A stretch of DNA of 8,018 nucleotides, from contig PMKB01000082.1 of NCBI GenBank assembly GCA_003157595.1, positions 1-8,018 of the forward strand, given 5' to 3'. Origin of the DNA: Solirubrobacterales bacterium (GTDB lineage Bacteria > Actinomycetota > Thermoleophilia > Solirubrobacterales > Solirubrobacteraceae). Shown piece after piece: positions 1-6,368 of the stretch. The translations under genes and the position numbers were made by a program. How positions within the stretch are numbered: the stretch's first letter is position 1; each line of letters begins with the position of its first letter. The notes below the pieces were generated by a model that was not told the origin of the DNA, ran no database searches, and was given only the letters and a program-made list of their open reading frames with translations.

Positions 1-824
1 TCGCCAACTCCGTCGCCGCCCACGGCGCGGCACTCGGGATGGACTCATACGTCTTCATCCCCGCTGATCTCGAGGAGCAGAAGATCCTCGCGACGGGCGT
101 CTACGGGACCAACCTCGTGGGCGTGAACGGCAGCTATGACGACGTCAACAGGCTCTGCACGGAGCTGTGCGCGGACCGCGACTGGGCGTTCGTGAACATC
201 AACATGCGCCCCTACTACGCGGAGGGCTCCAAGACCGTCGCCTACGAGATCGTCGAGCAGCTCGGCTGGGAGCTTCCCGACCGCTGCATCGTCCCGGTCG
301 CCTCGGGGTCGCTGTTCACAAAGATCCACCGCGGCTTCGCCGAATGGATCGAGCTGGGCCTCGTGGCGGGCCGCGAGCCTGCGATGAACGGTGCTCAGGC
401 CACCGGCTGTGCCCCGGTCGCGAACGCGTTCGCGGCCGGCCTGGACTTCTGCCAGCCGGTCAGGCCGAACACGATCGCGAAATCGCTGGCGATCGGTAAC
501 CCCGCTGACGGGCCCTACGTCATCGAGCTCGCTCGCCGCACCGGCGGCGGCGTGGACGCGGTCAGCGACGATCAGATCCGCGAGGGCATCGGCCTGCTGG
601 CGGAGACCACCGGGATTTTCACCGAGACGGCCGGCGGTGTCAGCGTCGCGGTGCTGAGCGAGCTTGCGCGGCGCGGCGATATCGACCCTGACGAGCGCGT
701 CGTGCTGGTGATCACCGGCGACGGACTGAAGACGCTCGACGCGGTGCGCGGCAGCTTTCACGCGCACGAGATCGACCCGACGCTCGAGGCCTTCGAGGCG
801 GCGGTGGGCTCGGCGGTGCTCTGA
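1..824 (+). CDS. thrC: Threonine synthase, C-terminal part (5' end outside window)
   Basis: Pyridoxal-phosphate enzyme that turns O-phosphohomoserine into threonine and phosphate in the cytoplasm, the last step of threonine synthesis. The frame is open from base 3 to the TGA at 822-824 (about 273 residues visible). It therefore lacks the N-terminal part that carries the PLP lysine. Seen in the fragment: VASGSLFTK (nt 297-323), the place where fold-type II enzymes bind the PLP phosphate; AKSLAIGNPADGPY (nt 477-518); GIFTETAGG (about nt 612-638); ITGDGLKTLD (nt 711-740). I recognise this arrangement as typical of threonine synthases of actinobacteria and relatives. The A of its stop codon is the first base of the next gene's ATG, so the two are coupled. 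Because the partner is a sulfur carrier, a cysteine- or homocysteine-synthase-like role is an alternative, but the IGNPADG and ITGDGLKTLD segments favour ThrC. Confidence 0.92.
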   Translation, partial: ANSVAAHGAALGMDSYVFIPADLEEQKILATGVYGTNLVGVNGSYDDVNRLCTELCADRDWAFVNINMRPYYAEGSKTVAYEIVEQLGWELPDRCIVPVASGSLFTKIHRGFAEWIELGLVAGREPAMNGAQATGCAPVANAFAAGLDFCQPVRPNTIAKSLAIGNPADGPYVIELARRTGGGVDAVSDDQIREGIGLLAETTGIFTETAGGVSVAVLSELARRGDIDPDERVVLVITGDGLKTLDAVRGSFHAHEIDPTLEAFEAAVGSAVL

Positions 825-1099
825 TGGCCGTTACGGTCAAGATCCCGACCCAGCTGCGCTCGGTGACGGGCGGCGAGAGCGTTGCCAGCGTCGAGGGTGC
901 AACAGTGTCGGAGGTGCTCGACGGGCTGTTCAGGCAATTCGGCGAGCTGCGCGAGCGGATCGCCGACGATCAGGGTGGGCTACGCCGTTTCGTCAACGTC
1001 TATCTCTCCGGCGAGGACATCCGCTTCCTCGACGGCGTGGCGACGCGCGTTCCCGACGGCGCCGAGTTGACGATCCTTCCGGCGGTGGCCGGTGGTTGA
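824..1099 (+). CDS. cysO: CysO/MoaD-like ubiquitin-fold sulfur carrier protein
   Basis: A 91-residue beta-grasp protein ending in TILPAVAGG. In this family the terminal Gly-Gly is adenylated by an E1/MoeB-like enzyme and converted to a thiocarboxylate that donates sulfur. Length, the N-terminal strand VTVKIPTQLR, the middle RRFVNVYLSGEDIRFLDG (about residues 54-71) and the exact tail closely match, from memory, the CysO protein of Mycobacterium tuberculosis, which supplies sulfur to the cysteine synthase CysM. MoaD (molybdopterin) is a less likely role because no moa gene is nearby. The gene starts on an ATG that shares one base with the thrC stop, and its own end is overlapped by the next gene. 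No CysM, Mec peptidase or E1 enzyme lies in the window, so the acceptor enzyme must be elsewhere or be the adjacent PLP enzyme. Family assignment is firm; the pathway is inferred. Confidence 0.88.
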   Translation: MAVTVKIPTQLRSVTGGESVASVEGATVSEVLDGLFRQFGELRERIADDQGGLRRFVNVYLSGEDIRFLDGVATRVPDGAELTILPAVAGG

Positions 1100-1472
1100 C
1101 GCGCCGAAGGTGAAGTGGCTCGCTGAGCCGGCGGACAAGGACTACGCGGCCGCGCGCAGCTACCTGTCGCTGCTGGTCGCGGCCGGCGACCTGGAGCCGT
1201 TGATCGAACGCCTGCGGAGCGCTCCGGTCGGGCGCTGGCGCGCCAAGGACATCCTGCGGGCGGCGCGGCTGCCGCTGCTCAGTCCCAAGCAGAGCGAGGA
1301 GGTCGCCGAGAAGCTGGCGAAGGTGCGCGCAAGAGAAGCGCTTTCCCCGATCCTGTTGGTGGTCCTTCGCGCCGATGTCATCGCGCAGATCGCCGACGGC
1401 TATCACCGCACCTGTGCAGCCTTCCTCGCCCATGAGGACACGTTGGTGCCGGGCCGGATCGTCTTCCTGTAG
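1092..1472 (+). CDS. Conserved hypothetical protein with ParB/sulfiredoxin-like motif
   Basis: A 126-residue soluble protein starting at a GTG that lies inside the end of cysO (8-nt overlap), so it is very likely translated together with it. Features seen: an N-terminal WLAEPADKDYAAARSYLSLL segment, a central AKDILRAARLPLL (residues 51-63), and a C-terminal LSPILLV-x-IADGYHRTCAAF (about residues 84-111). The last part resembles the ParB/Srx-fold pattern in which a hydrophobic strand is followed by a small-residue/His-Arg turn, and it also resembles a widespread family of uncharacterised bacterial proteins with an ADG(F/Y)HR-x-CA motif. In sulfiredoxin the analogous turn carries a catalytic Cys next to His-Arg; here Cys108 follows HRT, so the chemistry is not established. 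No signal peptide or membrane segment is visible. The gene is real with good confidence; its function is unknown. Confidence 0.75.
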   Translation: MVDAPKVKWLAEPADKDYAAARSYLSLLVAAGDLEPLIERLRSAPVGRWRAKDILRAARLPLLSPKQSEEVAEKLAKVRAREALSPILLVVLRADVIAQIADGYHRTCAAFLAHEDTLVPGRIVFL

Positions 1473-1643
1473 GCCGCAGCCCCGCACATGGACGGTCGTT
1501 GGAGTCTGGCGCGCGGGAGCCCGCCGGGCCTGGGCGGTTGTCGCTAGACGTCTGATTGGACGGATCGGGCGGCGTCGAACCATCGTTGGCGTCTGCATGT
1601 GCAACCTCAAGTTCGACTCCAGCCGGTTCGACAACGAAGGCAG

Positions 1644-2042
1644 ATGGAAGCCCGGATAGATCCCACAGCTCTTCTCGCCGGCGCGCCCAGGCGGCGCTGC
1701 GCGGCGGCGCCGCTCGTCGCGGTCGTCGCGAGCGGCACGAGCGCCTCCAGCGCCTTCGGCGACACGCTCCTGCGCGCCAAGCGCACGGCGCGCAGGATGC
1801 GCGCCCGGCGCGCATCCTCCAGTTCTGTGGCGGCGACGCTGCACGTCCCTCCGCCGGAGGTGGAGCGCGAGCTGGCCGAGGCGGCGCTGGCGTGCCAGAC
1901 GCTCGCCGCGCAGGGCAAGGAGCTGCGCTTCGACCGCAGCGCCGACGGCCGCGTGTCGGTCGAGCTGATCGACGTCTCCGGCTGCGCGCTGGATGTGATC
2001 GGGCCAACGGCCCTGTTCGCGCTGCTGGCGAACTCGCGCTGA
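1644..2042 (+). CDS. Hypothetical protein with FlaG-like C-terminal segment
   Basis: About 132 residues if it starts at the ATG at 1644; a GTG at 1599 would add 15 residues. A GAAGG stretch at 1636-1640 sits only 3 nt before that ATG, so the start is uncertain. The N-terminal half is rich in Ala, Arg and Ser, low in complexity, and looks disordered. The C-terminal half (from VPPPEVERELAEAALACQ) is an amphipathic helix followed by GKELRFDRSADGRVSVELID, then a final helix GPTALFALL. Helix, two-strand hairpin with D-x-x-x-GR-V and a closing helix is the layout of FlaG-type proteins, but no flagellar genes are nearby. There is no signal peptide. It converges with the minus-strand gene ending at 2079. 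A perfect palindrome interrupts the Arg-rich part. Probably a genuine gene; the FlaG comparison is weak inference and no function is assigned. Confidence 0.5.
   Translation: MEARIDPTALLAGAPRRRCAAAPLVAVVASGTSASSAFGDTLLRAKRTARRMRARRASSSSVAATLHVPPPEVERELAEAALACQTLAAQGKELRFDRSADGRVSVELIDVSGCALDVIGPTALFALLANSR
1794..1818. repeat. Perfect 25-nt palindrome (12-bp arms, 1-nt centre)
   Basis: AGGATGCGCGCC at 1794-1805 is followed by a single C at 1806 and then by its exact reverse complement GGCGCGCATCCT at 1807-1818. It lies inside the coding region of the FlaG-like hypothetical, where it encodes Arg/Ala-rich residues. In RNA it would fold into a stem of about 11 bp with a tight 3-nt loop. There is no T run after it, so it is not an intrinsic terminator. 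Confidence 0.85.
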
Positions 2043-2056
2043 GCTCGTGGCGCTCA

Positions 2057-2070
2057 GGCGGCTTGCCGCC
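2057..2070. terminator. GC hairpin between convergent genes, possible weak bidirectional terminator
   Basis: GGCGG-cttg-CCGCC (outer arms GGCGGC/GCCGCC) lies in the 36-nt gap between the stop codons of the convergent genes ending at 2042 (+) and 2079 (-). It is flanked by an 8-nt direct repeat GCGCTCAG at 2050-2057 and 2075-2082. No U tract follows on either strand, so intrinsic termination would be inefficient. The role is inferred from position. Confidence 0.35.
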
Positions 2071-2078
2071 CGTCGCGC

Positions 2079-2390
2079 TCAGCTGCGGCGTGGCCCCAGG
2101 CCCGCGTCGCGGCACTGGGCCTGGATCCGCAGGGCGAGCGCGCTGTTGCTAGCGAACTCGGCTTGACACCACGTCCGCGCGGCCGCTCCGCAGCGCGAGA
2201 GCAGGTTTCCGCCTGTAGAGCTGGCGACGACCAGGTTGACGCAGCCGTGGCTGGATGCCGGCGCGGCGCTGGAACGCGCGATCGCCCAACCGGCGAGACC
2301 CACCGCCAGCGCGAGCACCACGGCGATCAGGCGCTTCTGGCCGCGCGTGAGCGGCTGAGCGAGACGTTGCGAATGACCGATCATCACCAT
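2079..2390 (-). CDS. Small membrane-anchored or secreted four-cysteine protein
   Basis: A 103-residue protein of unknown function. Residues 1-20 are polar with Arg/Lys (RGQKR), residues 21-38 (LIAVVLALAVGLAGWAIA) form one hydrophobic segment, and the rest is outside if the positive-inside rule holds. The exported part has four cysteines (Cys50, 67, 75, 93) in a pattern HGCVN...RCG...TWCQ...QCRDAGL. Such spacing suits two disulfides in an extracytoplasmic mini-domain. There is no lipobox. I recall similar small uncharacterised proteins with an HGCVN-type motif from Solirubrobacterales. A second ATG two codons downstream is an equally good start. No ribosome binding site is seen, and a -10-like TATACT lies 10 nt before the ATG, so the message may be leaderless. 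The gene lies 60 nt beyond the ABC transporter operon on the same strand but appears to have its own promoter. Confidence 0.7.
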   Translation of the reverse strand: MVMIGHSQRLAQPLTRGQKRLIAVVLALAVGLAGWAIARSSAAPASSHGCVNLVVASSTGGNLLSRCGAAARTWCQAEFASNSALALRIQAQCRDAGLGPRRS

Positions 2391-2400
2391 GTTCGGGCCG

Positions 2401-2406
2401 AGTATA
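2401..2406 (-). promoter_or_regulatory. -10 box TATACT for the four-cysteine gene
   Basis: On the minus strand TATACT (5 of 6 matches to TATAAT) ends 10 nt before the ATG at 2390. Transcription normally starts 6-8 nt after the box, so the message would have a leader of only about 2-4 nt. No good -35 box is found 16-18 nt upstream. This matches the TANNNT-plus-leaderless arrangement common in actinobacteria. Prediction only. Confidence 0.45.
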
Positions 2407-2450
2407 GGCCGACGGGGCTCGGCTTCCCGCGTGTCGGCGCCGGCGCGGAT

Positions 2451-3521
2451 TCAGGGCGCGGCGGGCGTCAGGCCGTGCGCCGAGCCGCTGACCAGTGCGT
2501 CCTCGCCGGTTGCCCGCACGCTGACTCGCACGCCTGGCTCCGGCAGGCCACGCCGGCTCGCGGCGTCGATCAGCAGCTCGCTGCCGTCGTCGAGTGTCAC
2601 GCGCATCCGCGTGAACGATCCGAGGAACGTTCGCTCCGCCACCGTGGCGTGGCCGTTCGGATCGGCGACGGCCTCGAGCGCCTCGGGCCGGACCAGGACC
2701 TCGACCAGCTCGCCGGCGGCCCGCGATTGAGGGCCGCTCGCCTTGAGGCTGGCGCCCAGCACCTCGAGGCGCCCGTCGGCCGCCAGCCGGCCGGCGACAC
2801 GATTCATCGTGCCGACGAACTCGGCGACGAACGGCGTCGCCGGACGCTCGTAGACCTCCTCCGGTGTGCCGATCTGCTCGAGCTTTCCCTCGTGCATGAC
2901 ACCGACGCGGTCGGCGATCGAGAGCGCCTCGGCCTGGTCGTGGGTGACGAACAGCGTCGTGATGCCGAGCCGCTGCTGCACGCTGCGGATCTCGCCGCGC
3001 AACTGGGCGCGCACGCGGGCGTCGAGCGCCGAGAGCGGCTCGTCCAGCAGCAGCACGCTCGGCTCGATCGCGAGCGCCCGGGCCAGCGCGACGCGCTGCT
3101 GCTGCCCGCCGGAGAGCTGGTGGGGGTAGTGCCCGGCATGTGCGCTGAGGCCGACGAGCCCGAGCACCTGCTCGGCGCGCGCCCGGCGTTCCGGGGAGGG
3201 CTGCTTGCGCATCCGCAGTCCGAACTCGACGTTCGTGCGGGCATCCATGTTGGGGAACAGGCTGTAGGCCTGGAACACCATGCCCATGTCGCGCTTGCTG
3301 GCTGGGACGTCGGTGATGTCGACGCCCCCGACCTTCACGCGACCGCCGTCGGGGTAGTCGAAGCCGGCGAGCAGCCGTAGCGCCGTGGTCTTGCCACAAC
3401 CCGACGGTCCGAGCAGCGCCACCAGCTCGCCTGGCGCGACATCCAGGTCAAGCTCATCCAGCGCGATCAACTCGCCGAAGCGTCGCGTCAAGCCGTCGAG
3501 GTGCACAGCCACGGCGCTCAC
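2451..3521 (-). CDS. ABC importer ATP-binding protein (PotA/FbpC-like)
   Basis: A 356-residue cytoplasmic ATPase that powers uptake through the two permeases encoded just upstream. All nucleotide-binding motifs are intact: Walker A GPSGCGKT (residues 38-45), Q-loop Gln84 (VFQAYSLFP), signature LSGGQQQR (136-143), Walker B VLLLDE (156-161), D-loop SALD (164-167) and H-loop His194 ([10 protein letters not shown]). After about residue 235 comes a C-terminal TOBE-type regulatory region (VRPEALEAV... to about 345), as in spermidine/putrescine, ferric-iron, sulfate and 2-aminoethylphosphonate importers. The length is normal for this class. The start is a GTG at 3519-3521 that forms a GTGA overlap with the stop of the preceding permease gene, so translation is coupled. 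It is the last gene of the operon. Class is certain; substrate is not known. Confidence 0.95.
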   Translation of the reverse strand: MSAVAVHLDGLTRRFGELIALDELDLDVAPGELVALLGPSGCGKTTALRLLAGFDYPDGGRVKVGGVDITDVPASKRDMGMVFQAYSLFPNMDARTNVEFGLRMRKQPSPERRARAEQVLGLVGLSAHAGHYPHQLSGGQQQRVALARALAIEPSVLLLDEPLSALDARVRAQLRGEIRSVQQRLGITTLFVTHDQAEALSIADRVGVMHEGKLEQIGTPEEVYERPATPFVAEFVGTMNRVAGRLAADGRLEVLGASLKASGPQSRAAGELVEVLVRPEALEAVADPNGHATVAERTFLGSFTRMRVTLDDGSELLIDAASRRGLPEPGVRVSVRATGEDALVSGSAHGLTPAAP

Positions 3522-4324
3522 AGCAGGCGCCCGATTCGGGCTCGTGAGGCGCCGCGGTTGCCGATGAAGGAGATCGCCAGAAGCAGCATCCAGGTGATCG
3601 CGAGCGAGAGCACCGACAGCGCGACCGCGACCCCCAGCTGTGCCTGTCCGGTGTCGACGAGCTCAACGGGGTAGGTGGTGTACAGCAAGGTTTCGGCGAT
3701 GACGACCTCGGCGAGCACGAGCGCCACGGTCAGCGAGGCGGCGGTGAGCACGGCGGTACGCACGTTGGGCAGGATCACGCGCCCAAGCACGGTTGTCCAG
3801 CCGGCGCCGAGGCTGCGCGCCGCATCGACGAGCGTGCGCAGGTCGATCGCGCGCACGCCGACGTCGAGCGAGCGGTAGGCGAAGGGCATCGCGAGGATCA
3901 CATAGACCGGGGTCAGCGCCGTCAGCGGCGAGGAGAAGATCAGGTTGGAGAGACCGGCTGAGGCGTGCGACTGCAGCGTGGCGAGGCCTGCGGCCATCAC
4001 TATCGGCGGGATCACGATCGGCAGCACGCTGATGCTCTCGACCAGCAGCGCCAGGCGCGGCAGGCGCAGGCGCACCCAGACAACGGTTGGCAGCATCAGC
4101 GCGAGCATGATCGCCGTCGTCAGCGCCGCGATCTCGAGCGAGGTGACCAGCGAGCCGCCCAGCGCCGCGTTGTGCAGCAGCTGCGTGTAGTTGCCCAGCC
4201 CGTCCTTCCCGTTGGTCTGTTCGAGGCTGAAGCGGATCGCTGAGATCAGCGGGCCGAGGAAGAAGATCGCCGCGAGCACCAGGATCGCCACCCGCCACAC
4301 GCGCGGTCGCCGGCGCCGCCTCAC
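3518..4324 (-). CDS. ABC importer permease, second subunit
   Basis: A 268-residue inner-membrane subunit of the binding-protein-dependent importer. After an Arg-rich cytoplasmic N-terminus (MRRRRRPRVWR) there are about six hydrophobic segments, near residues 12-30, 62-86, 93-117, 137-152, 191-212 and 230-255. The cytoplasmic EAA loop that docks on the ATPase is VDAARSLGAGWTTVLGRVILP (begins residue 166), with the usual A-A-x-x-x-G and final LP. I chose the GTG at 4322-4324 because it makes a GTGA overlap with the stop of the upstream permease, the same junction type as at the next gene. A GTG at 4331-4333 would add three residues and is possible. It resembles PotC/FbpB/PhnV-type permeases in general; specificity is not visible. 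Confidence 0.92.
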   Translation of the reverse strand: MRRRRRPRVWRVAILVLAAIFFLGPLISAIRFSLEQTNGKDGLGNYTQLLHNAALGGSLVTSLEIAALTTAIMLALMLPTVVWVRLRLPRLALLVESISVLPIVIPPIVMAAGLATLQSHASAGLSNLIFSSPLTALTPVYVILAMPFAYRSLDVGVRAIDLRTLVDAARSLGAGWTTVLGRVILPNVRTAVLTAASLTVALVLAEVVIAETLLYTTYPVELVDTGQAQLGVAVALSVLSLAITWMLLLAISFIGNRGASRARIGRLL

Positions 4325-5232
4325 CGCAACCACCGCGTGGCGCGACGTTGCAGCAGCCCGTAGGCGACCATCACGACGGCGATCACGACGATCATCTCGA
4401 CGCCCAGCGCGAGGCCGATGCCGTTCTCGTCAACCAGGACGTTGCCCGAGATCAGCTGCTGGATCCAGCCAGGGACGAGGTTGACGTAGATCCCGACCAG
4501 CGCGTAGGAGGTCGCGTAGGCGGCGAAGGCGTTGCCGAACAGCAGCAGCAGCCCGCCAAGGATCGCCGGCGCGAGCACCGGCGCCGCGACGTGACGGATG
4601 TAGCCGAACGTCGAGGCGCCGAGCCCCGTCGCCGCCTCGCGCCACTCCGGCCTCAGCCCTTCGAGCGCGGGCGTGATCAGCAGCACCATCAGCGGCACCT
4701 GGAAGTACACATAGGCGAGCTCCACGCCGGTAAGCGAGCTGATGTCGAACCCGCTTGCGCCCAGGTCGATGCCGACGTGCCCGAGCAGTGTGGTGGCCTC
4801 GCCGTAGCGCCCGAGCGTCGCGATGAAGGCGAACGCGAGCGGGACACCGGCGAAGTACGCGAGCACGCCGGCGCCGCTGCCGACGATCCGCCGCAGCGGG
4901 CTGCGCGGTCCAGCGGTCACCACTGCGCAGGCGAGCCAGACGCCGAAGAAGCCGCCGAGCAGCGATGTCACGACGGAGATCTTCAGGCTCTCCTCGAACG
5001 CCGATCGGTACTCCGGCTGGCTGAATGTCTGGCTGAAGTTGTGCCAGGTGAGCGAGCCGCCGGTGGTCGTGAAGGCGCCGTAGATGACCTCGTAGAGCGG
5101 CCCGCCGAGGAACACCAGGACGTAGAGCGTGAAGGGGACGATCCCCACCCAGGCCCCCCGCGGGATCCCGCGACGCCTGCGCGCCGCGGGATCCTCGGGA
5201 AGCGACTGCTCTAGGACTGCGACGCTGCCCAT
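4321..5232 (-). CDS. ABC importer permease, first subunit
   Basis: A 303-residue inner-membrane subunit. The cytoplasmic N-terminal tail is charged (residues 1-26, with ARRRRGIPR). Hydrophobic segments lie near residues 27-47, 85-107, 119-141, 169-190, 217-242 and 277-296. Between segments 1 and 2 there is a periplasm-facing loop of nearly 40 residues, as in PotB/ModB-type permeases. The EAA loop is WREAATGLGASTFGYIRHVAAP (about residues 197-218), with conserved E-A-A-x-x-x-G. It starts at an ATG 22 nt inside the end of the binding-protein gene, the only ATG or GTG near the junction. AAGGA lies directly against this ATG, too close to act as a normal ribosome binding site, so translation probably depends on ribosomes finishing the upstream gene. 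Its stop overlaps the next permease. Confidence 0.93.
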   Translation of the reverse strand: MGSVAVLEQSLPEDPAARRRRGIPRGAWVGIVPFTLYVLVFLGGPLYEVIYGAFTTTGGSLTWHNFSQTFSQPEYRSAFEESLKISVVTSLLGGFFGVWLACAVVTAGPRSPLRRIVGSGAGVLAYFAGVPLAFAFIATLGRYGEATTLLGHVGIDLGASGFDISSLTGVELAYVYFQVPLMVLLITPALEGLRPEWREAATGLGASTFGYIRHVAAPVLAPAILGGLLLLFGNAFAAYATSYALVGIYVNLVPGWIQQLISGNVLVDENGIGLALGVEMIVVIAVVMVAYGLLQRRATRWLR

Positions 5233-6356
5233 TCCTTGGCGATGAGCGCCTCAGCAGCGGTCACCTGCGCCTGCGTCGGGTATTTGGCTGCCACCGCCAC
5301 CGGCGGCAGCAGCTTCTCGAAGGTCTTGTTGACCGATCCGCTCTTGATCATCGTCGGGAGCTCGATCGGACGGGCGTACCCCTCGAGCCAGATGTTCTGG
5401 CCCTTCGGCGAGAACAGGAACTCCTCCCACAGGCGCGCCGCGGCGGGATCAGGCGCCTTGACGTTGATCGCCGCCGCGTAGTACGCCGCGAACGATGCAT
5501 CGGTCGGGATCGCGACCGTCCACTTGAACTTGGCCTTGTTCAGGCCCGTCTCGGCGGCGTTGTTGTAGTCCCAGTCGATCACGATCGGCGTCTGGCCGCT
5601 CGCGATCGCCGCCGGCAATCCCGGGGTCTCGACGAAGTTGCCGTCGTGGTGGAGCGTCTGGAAGAAGGTGATCCCGGGTTGGATGTTGGCCAGCGAGCCG
5701 CCGTTGGCGAGGGCCGCGGCCCAGACTCCGGAGAAGGCGGAGTTCGCGGTCGTCGGCGGATCGTCGAGCGCGATGTCGTTCTTGTACTCGGGGTTGGTCA
5801 TCTGCGCGAACGACGTCGGGCAGACCTTCACGATCGAGGTGTTGCAGCCGATCGACACGTATCCGCCGTAGTCGTTCCACCAGCGGCCCTGCGGGTCCTT
5901 GTTGGCGGCCGGGATGTCGCTCCACTCCGCCACCTTGTAGGGAGCGAACAGCGAGGCGTTGGCGAGCGCGTAGGACTGGCCGATGTCGACGACGTCGGGT
6001 GCCCGGCTCTGTGAGCCGAGGTCCTGGACGGCGGTGATCTCCTGCTGGCTCGTGCCGAGCGGGTTCTCATCGTTGACCTTGATGCCGTACAGCTTCTCGA
6101 AGGTCGATATCTCAACGCCATAGTCGGCCCAGTTCTTCGGGTCCGCGATGACGTTCAACGTGCCCTCGGCCTTGGCCGCCTTGATCAGCGCGCTGAGTCC
6201 GCCCCCGGATGTGGCCGAGGTTGCGGTGCTCCAGTTCGTCGCGCCCGATGCGGCGCCGGAGGAGGCGGCGAGCGCGATCGCCAGCGTACCGGCGACCACC
6301 ACGGCCAACGCCATTCCCCTCGTCCGCTTTGCTGGTTGACGATGGTCGCTGCTCAT
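5211..6356 (-). CDS. ABC importer extracellular substrate-binding protein
   Basis: A 381-residue secreted solute-binding protein that captures the substrate and delivers it to the two permeases. Signal peptide: basic start (HRQPAKRTRG), hydrophobic core about residues 15-32, cleavage probable after the small residues near 35-39. There is no lipobox cysteine and no twin-arginine pair. The mature protein starts with LSALIKAAKAEGTLNVIADP, WADYG and FEKLYGIKVN, typical of PotD/iron/2-AEP-like type II binding proteins. NDYGGYVSIG (161-170), VIDWDYNNA (259-267) and WEEFLFSPKGQNIW (310-323) are further family features. Cys171 and Cys179 could form a disulfide. The start at 6356 is set by a perfect AGGAGG 6 nt upstream; reading further upstream to 6578 is possible but lacks support. 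It is the first gene of the operon. The substrate (polyamine, iron, phosphonate or other) cannot be decided. Confidence 0.93.
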   Translation of the reverse strand: MSSDHRQPAKRTRGMALAVVVAGTLAIALAASSGAASGATNWSTATSATSGGGLSALIKAAKAEGTLNVIADPKNWADYGVEISTFEKLYGIKVNDENPLGTSQQEITAVQDLGSQSRAPDVVDIGQSYALANASLFAPYKVAEWSDIPAANKDPQGRWWNDYGGYVSIGCNTSIVKVCPTSFAQMTNPEYKNDIALDDPPTTANSAFSGVWAAALANGGSLANIQPGITFFQTLHHDGNFVETPGLPAAIASGQTPIVIDWDYNNAAETGLNKAKFKWTVAIPTDASFAAYYAAAINVKAPDPAAARLWEEFLFSPKGQNIWLEGYARPIELPTMIKSGSVNKTFEKLLPPVAVAAKYPTQAQVTAAEALIAKEWAASQS

Positions 6357-6362
6357 GTGGCT

Positions 6363-6368
6363 CCTCCT
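6363..6368 (-). promoter_or_regulatory. Ribosome binding site AGGAGG of the binding-protein gene
   Basis: Minus-strand AGGAGG with a 6-nt spacer (agccac) before the ATG at 6356. It is a full consensus match, and it fixes the start of the binding-protein gene rather than any of the upstream in-frame starts. High translation of a binding protein relative to its permeases is usual for such operons. Confidence 0.85.

Noticed and set aside
45..767. Long open frame on the minus strand across the thrC fragment
   Set aside because: Its translation is rich in Arg, Asp, Val and Ala with no recognisable motif, while the + frame gives clear threonine synthase motifs. It is a shadow caused by GC-biased third codon positions.
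1521..1537. CCGCC-N7-GGCGG considered as terminator of the thrC operon
   Set aside because: Only 5 bp, followed by TTGT rather than a T run; inverted repeats this short are expected by chance at this GC content.
1606..1636. GTTCGACTCC, resembling a tRNA T-loop, considered as a tRNA or attachment-site remnant
   Set aside because: The flanks do not form the 5-bp T stem, no acceptor, D or anticodon arm is found upstream, and there is no duplicated copy or integrase nearby.
993..1844. Minus-strand frame running across three genes and a gap
   Set aside because: Low-complexity Arg-rich translation overlapping well-supported + genes; no family resemblance.
2163..3380. 405-codon open frame on the + strand opposite the ATPase
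   Set aside because: Antisense shadow: the composition is Arg/Ala/Gly/Asp-rich with no domain, and the other strand has every ABC ATPase motif.
4348..5214. 288-codon open frame on the + strand opposite the first permease
   Set aside because: Repetitive His/Asp/Gln/Arg-rich translation typical of the reverse complement of a hydrophobic membrane protein; no start signal.
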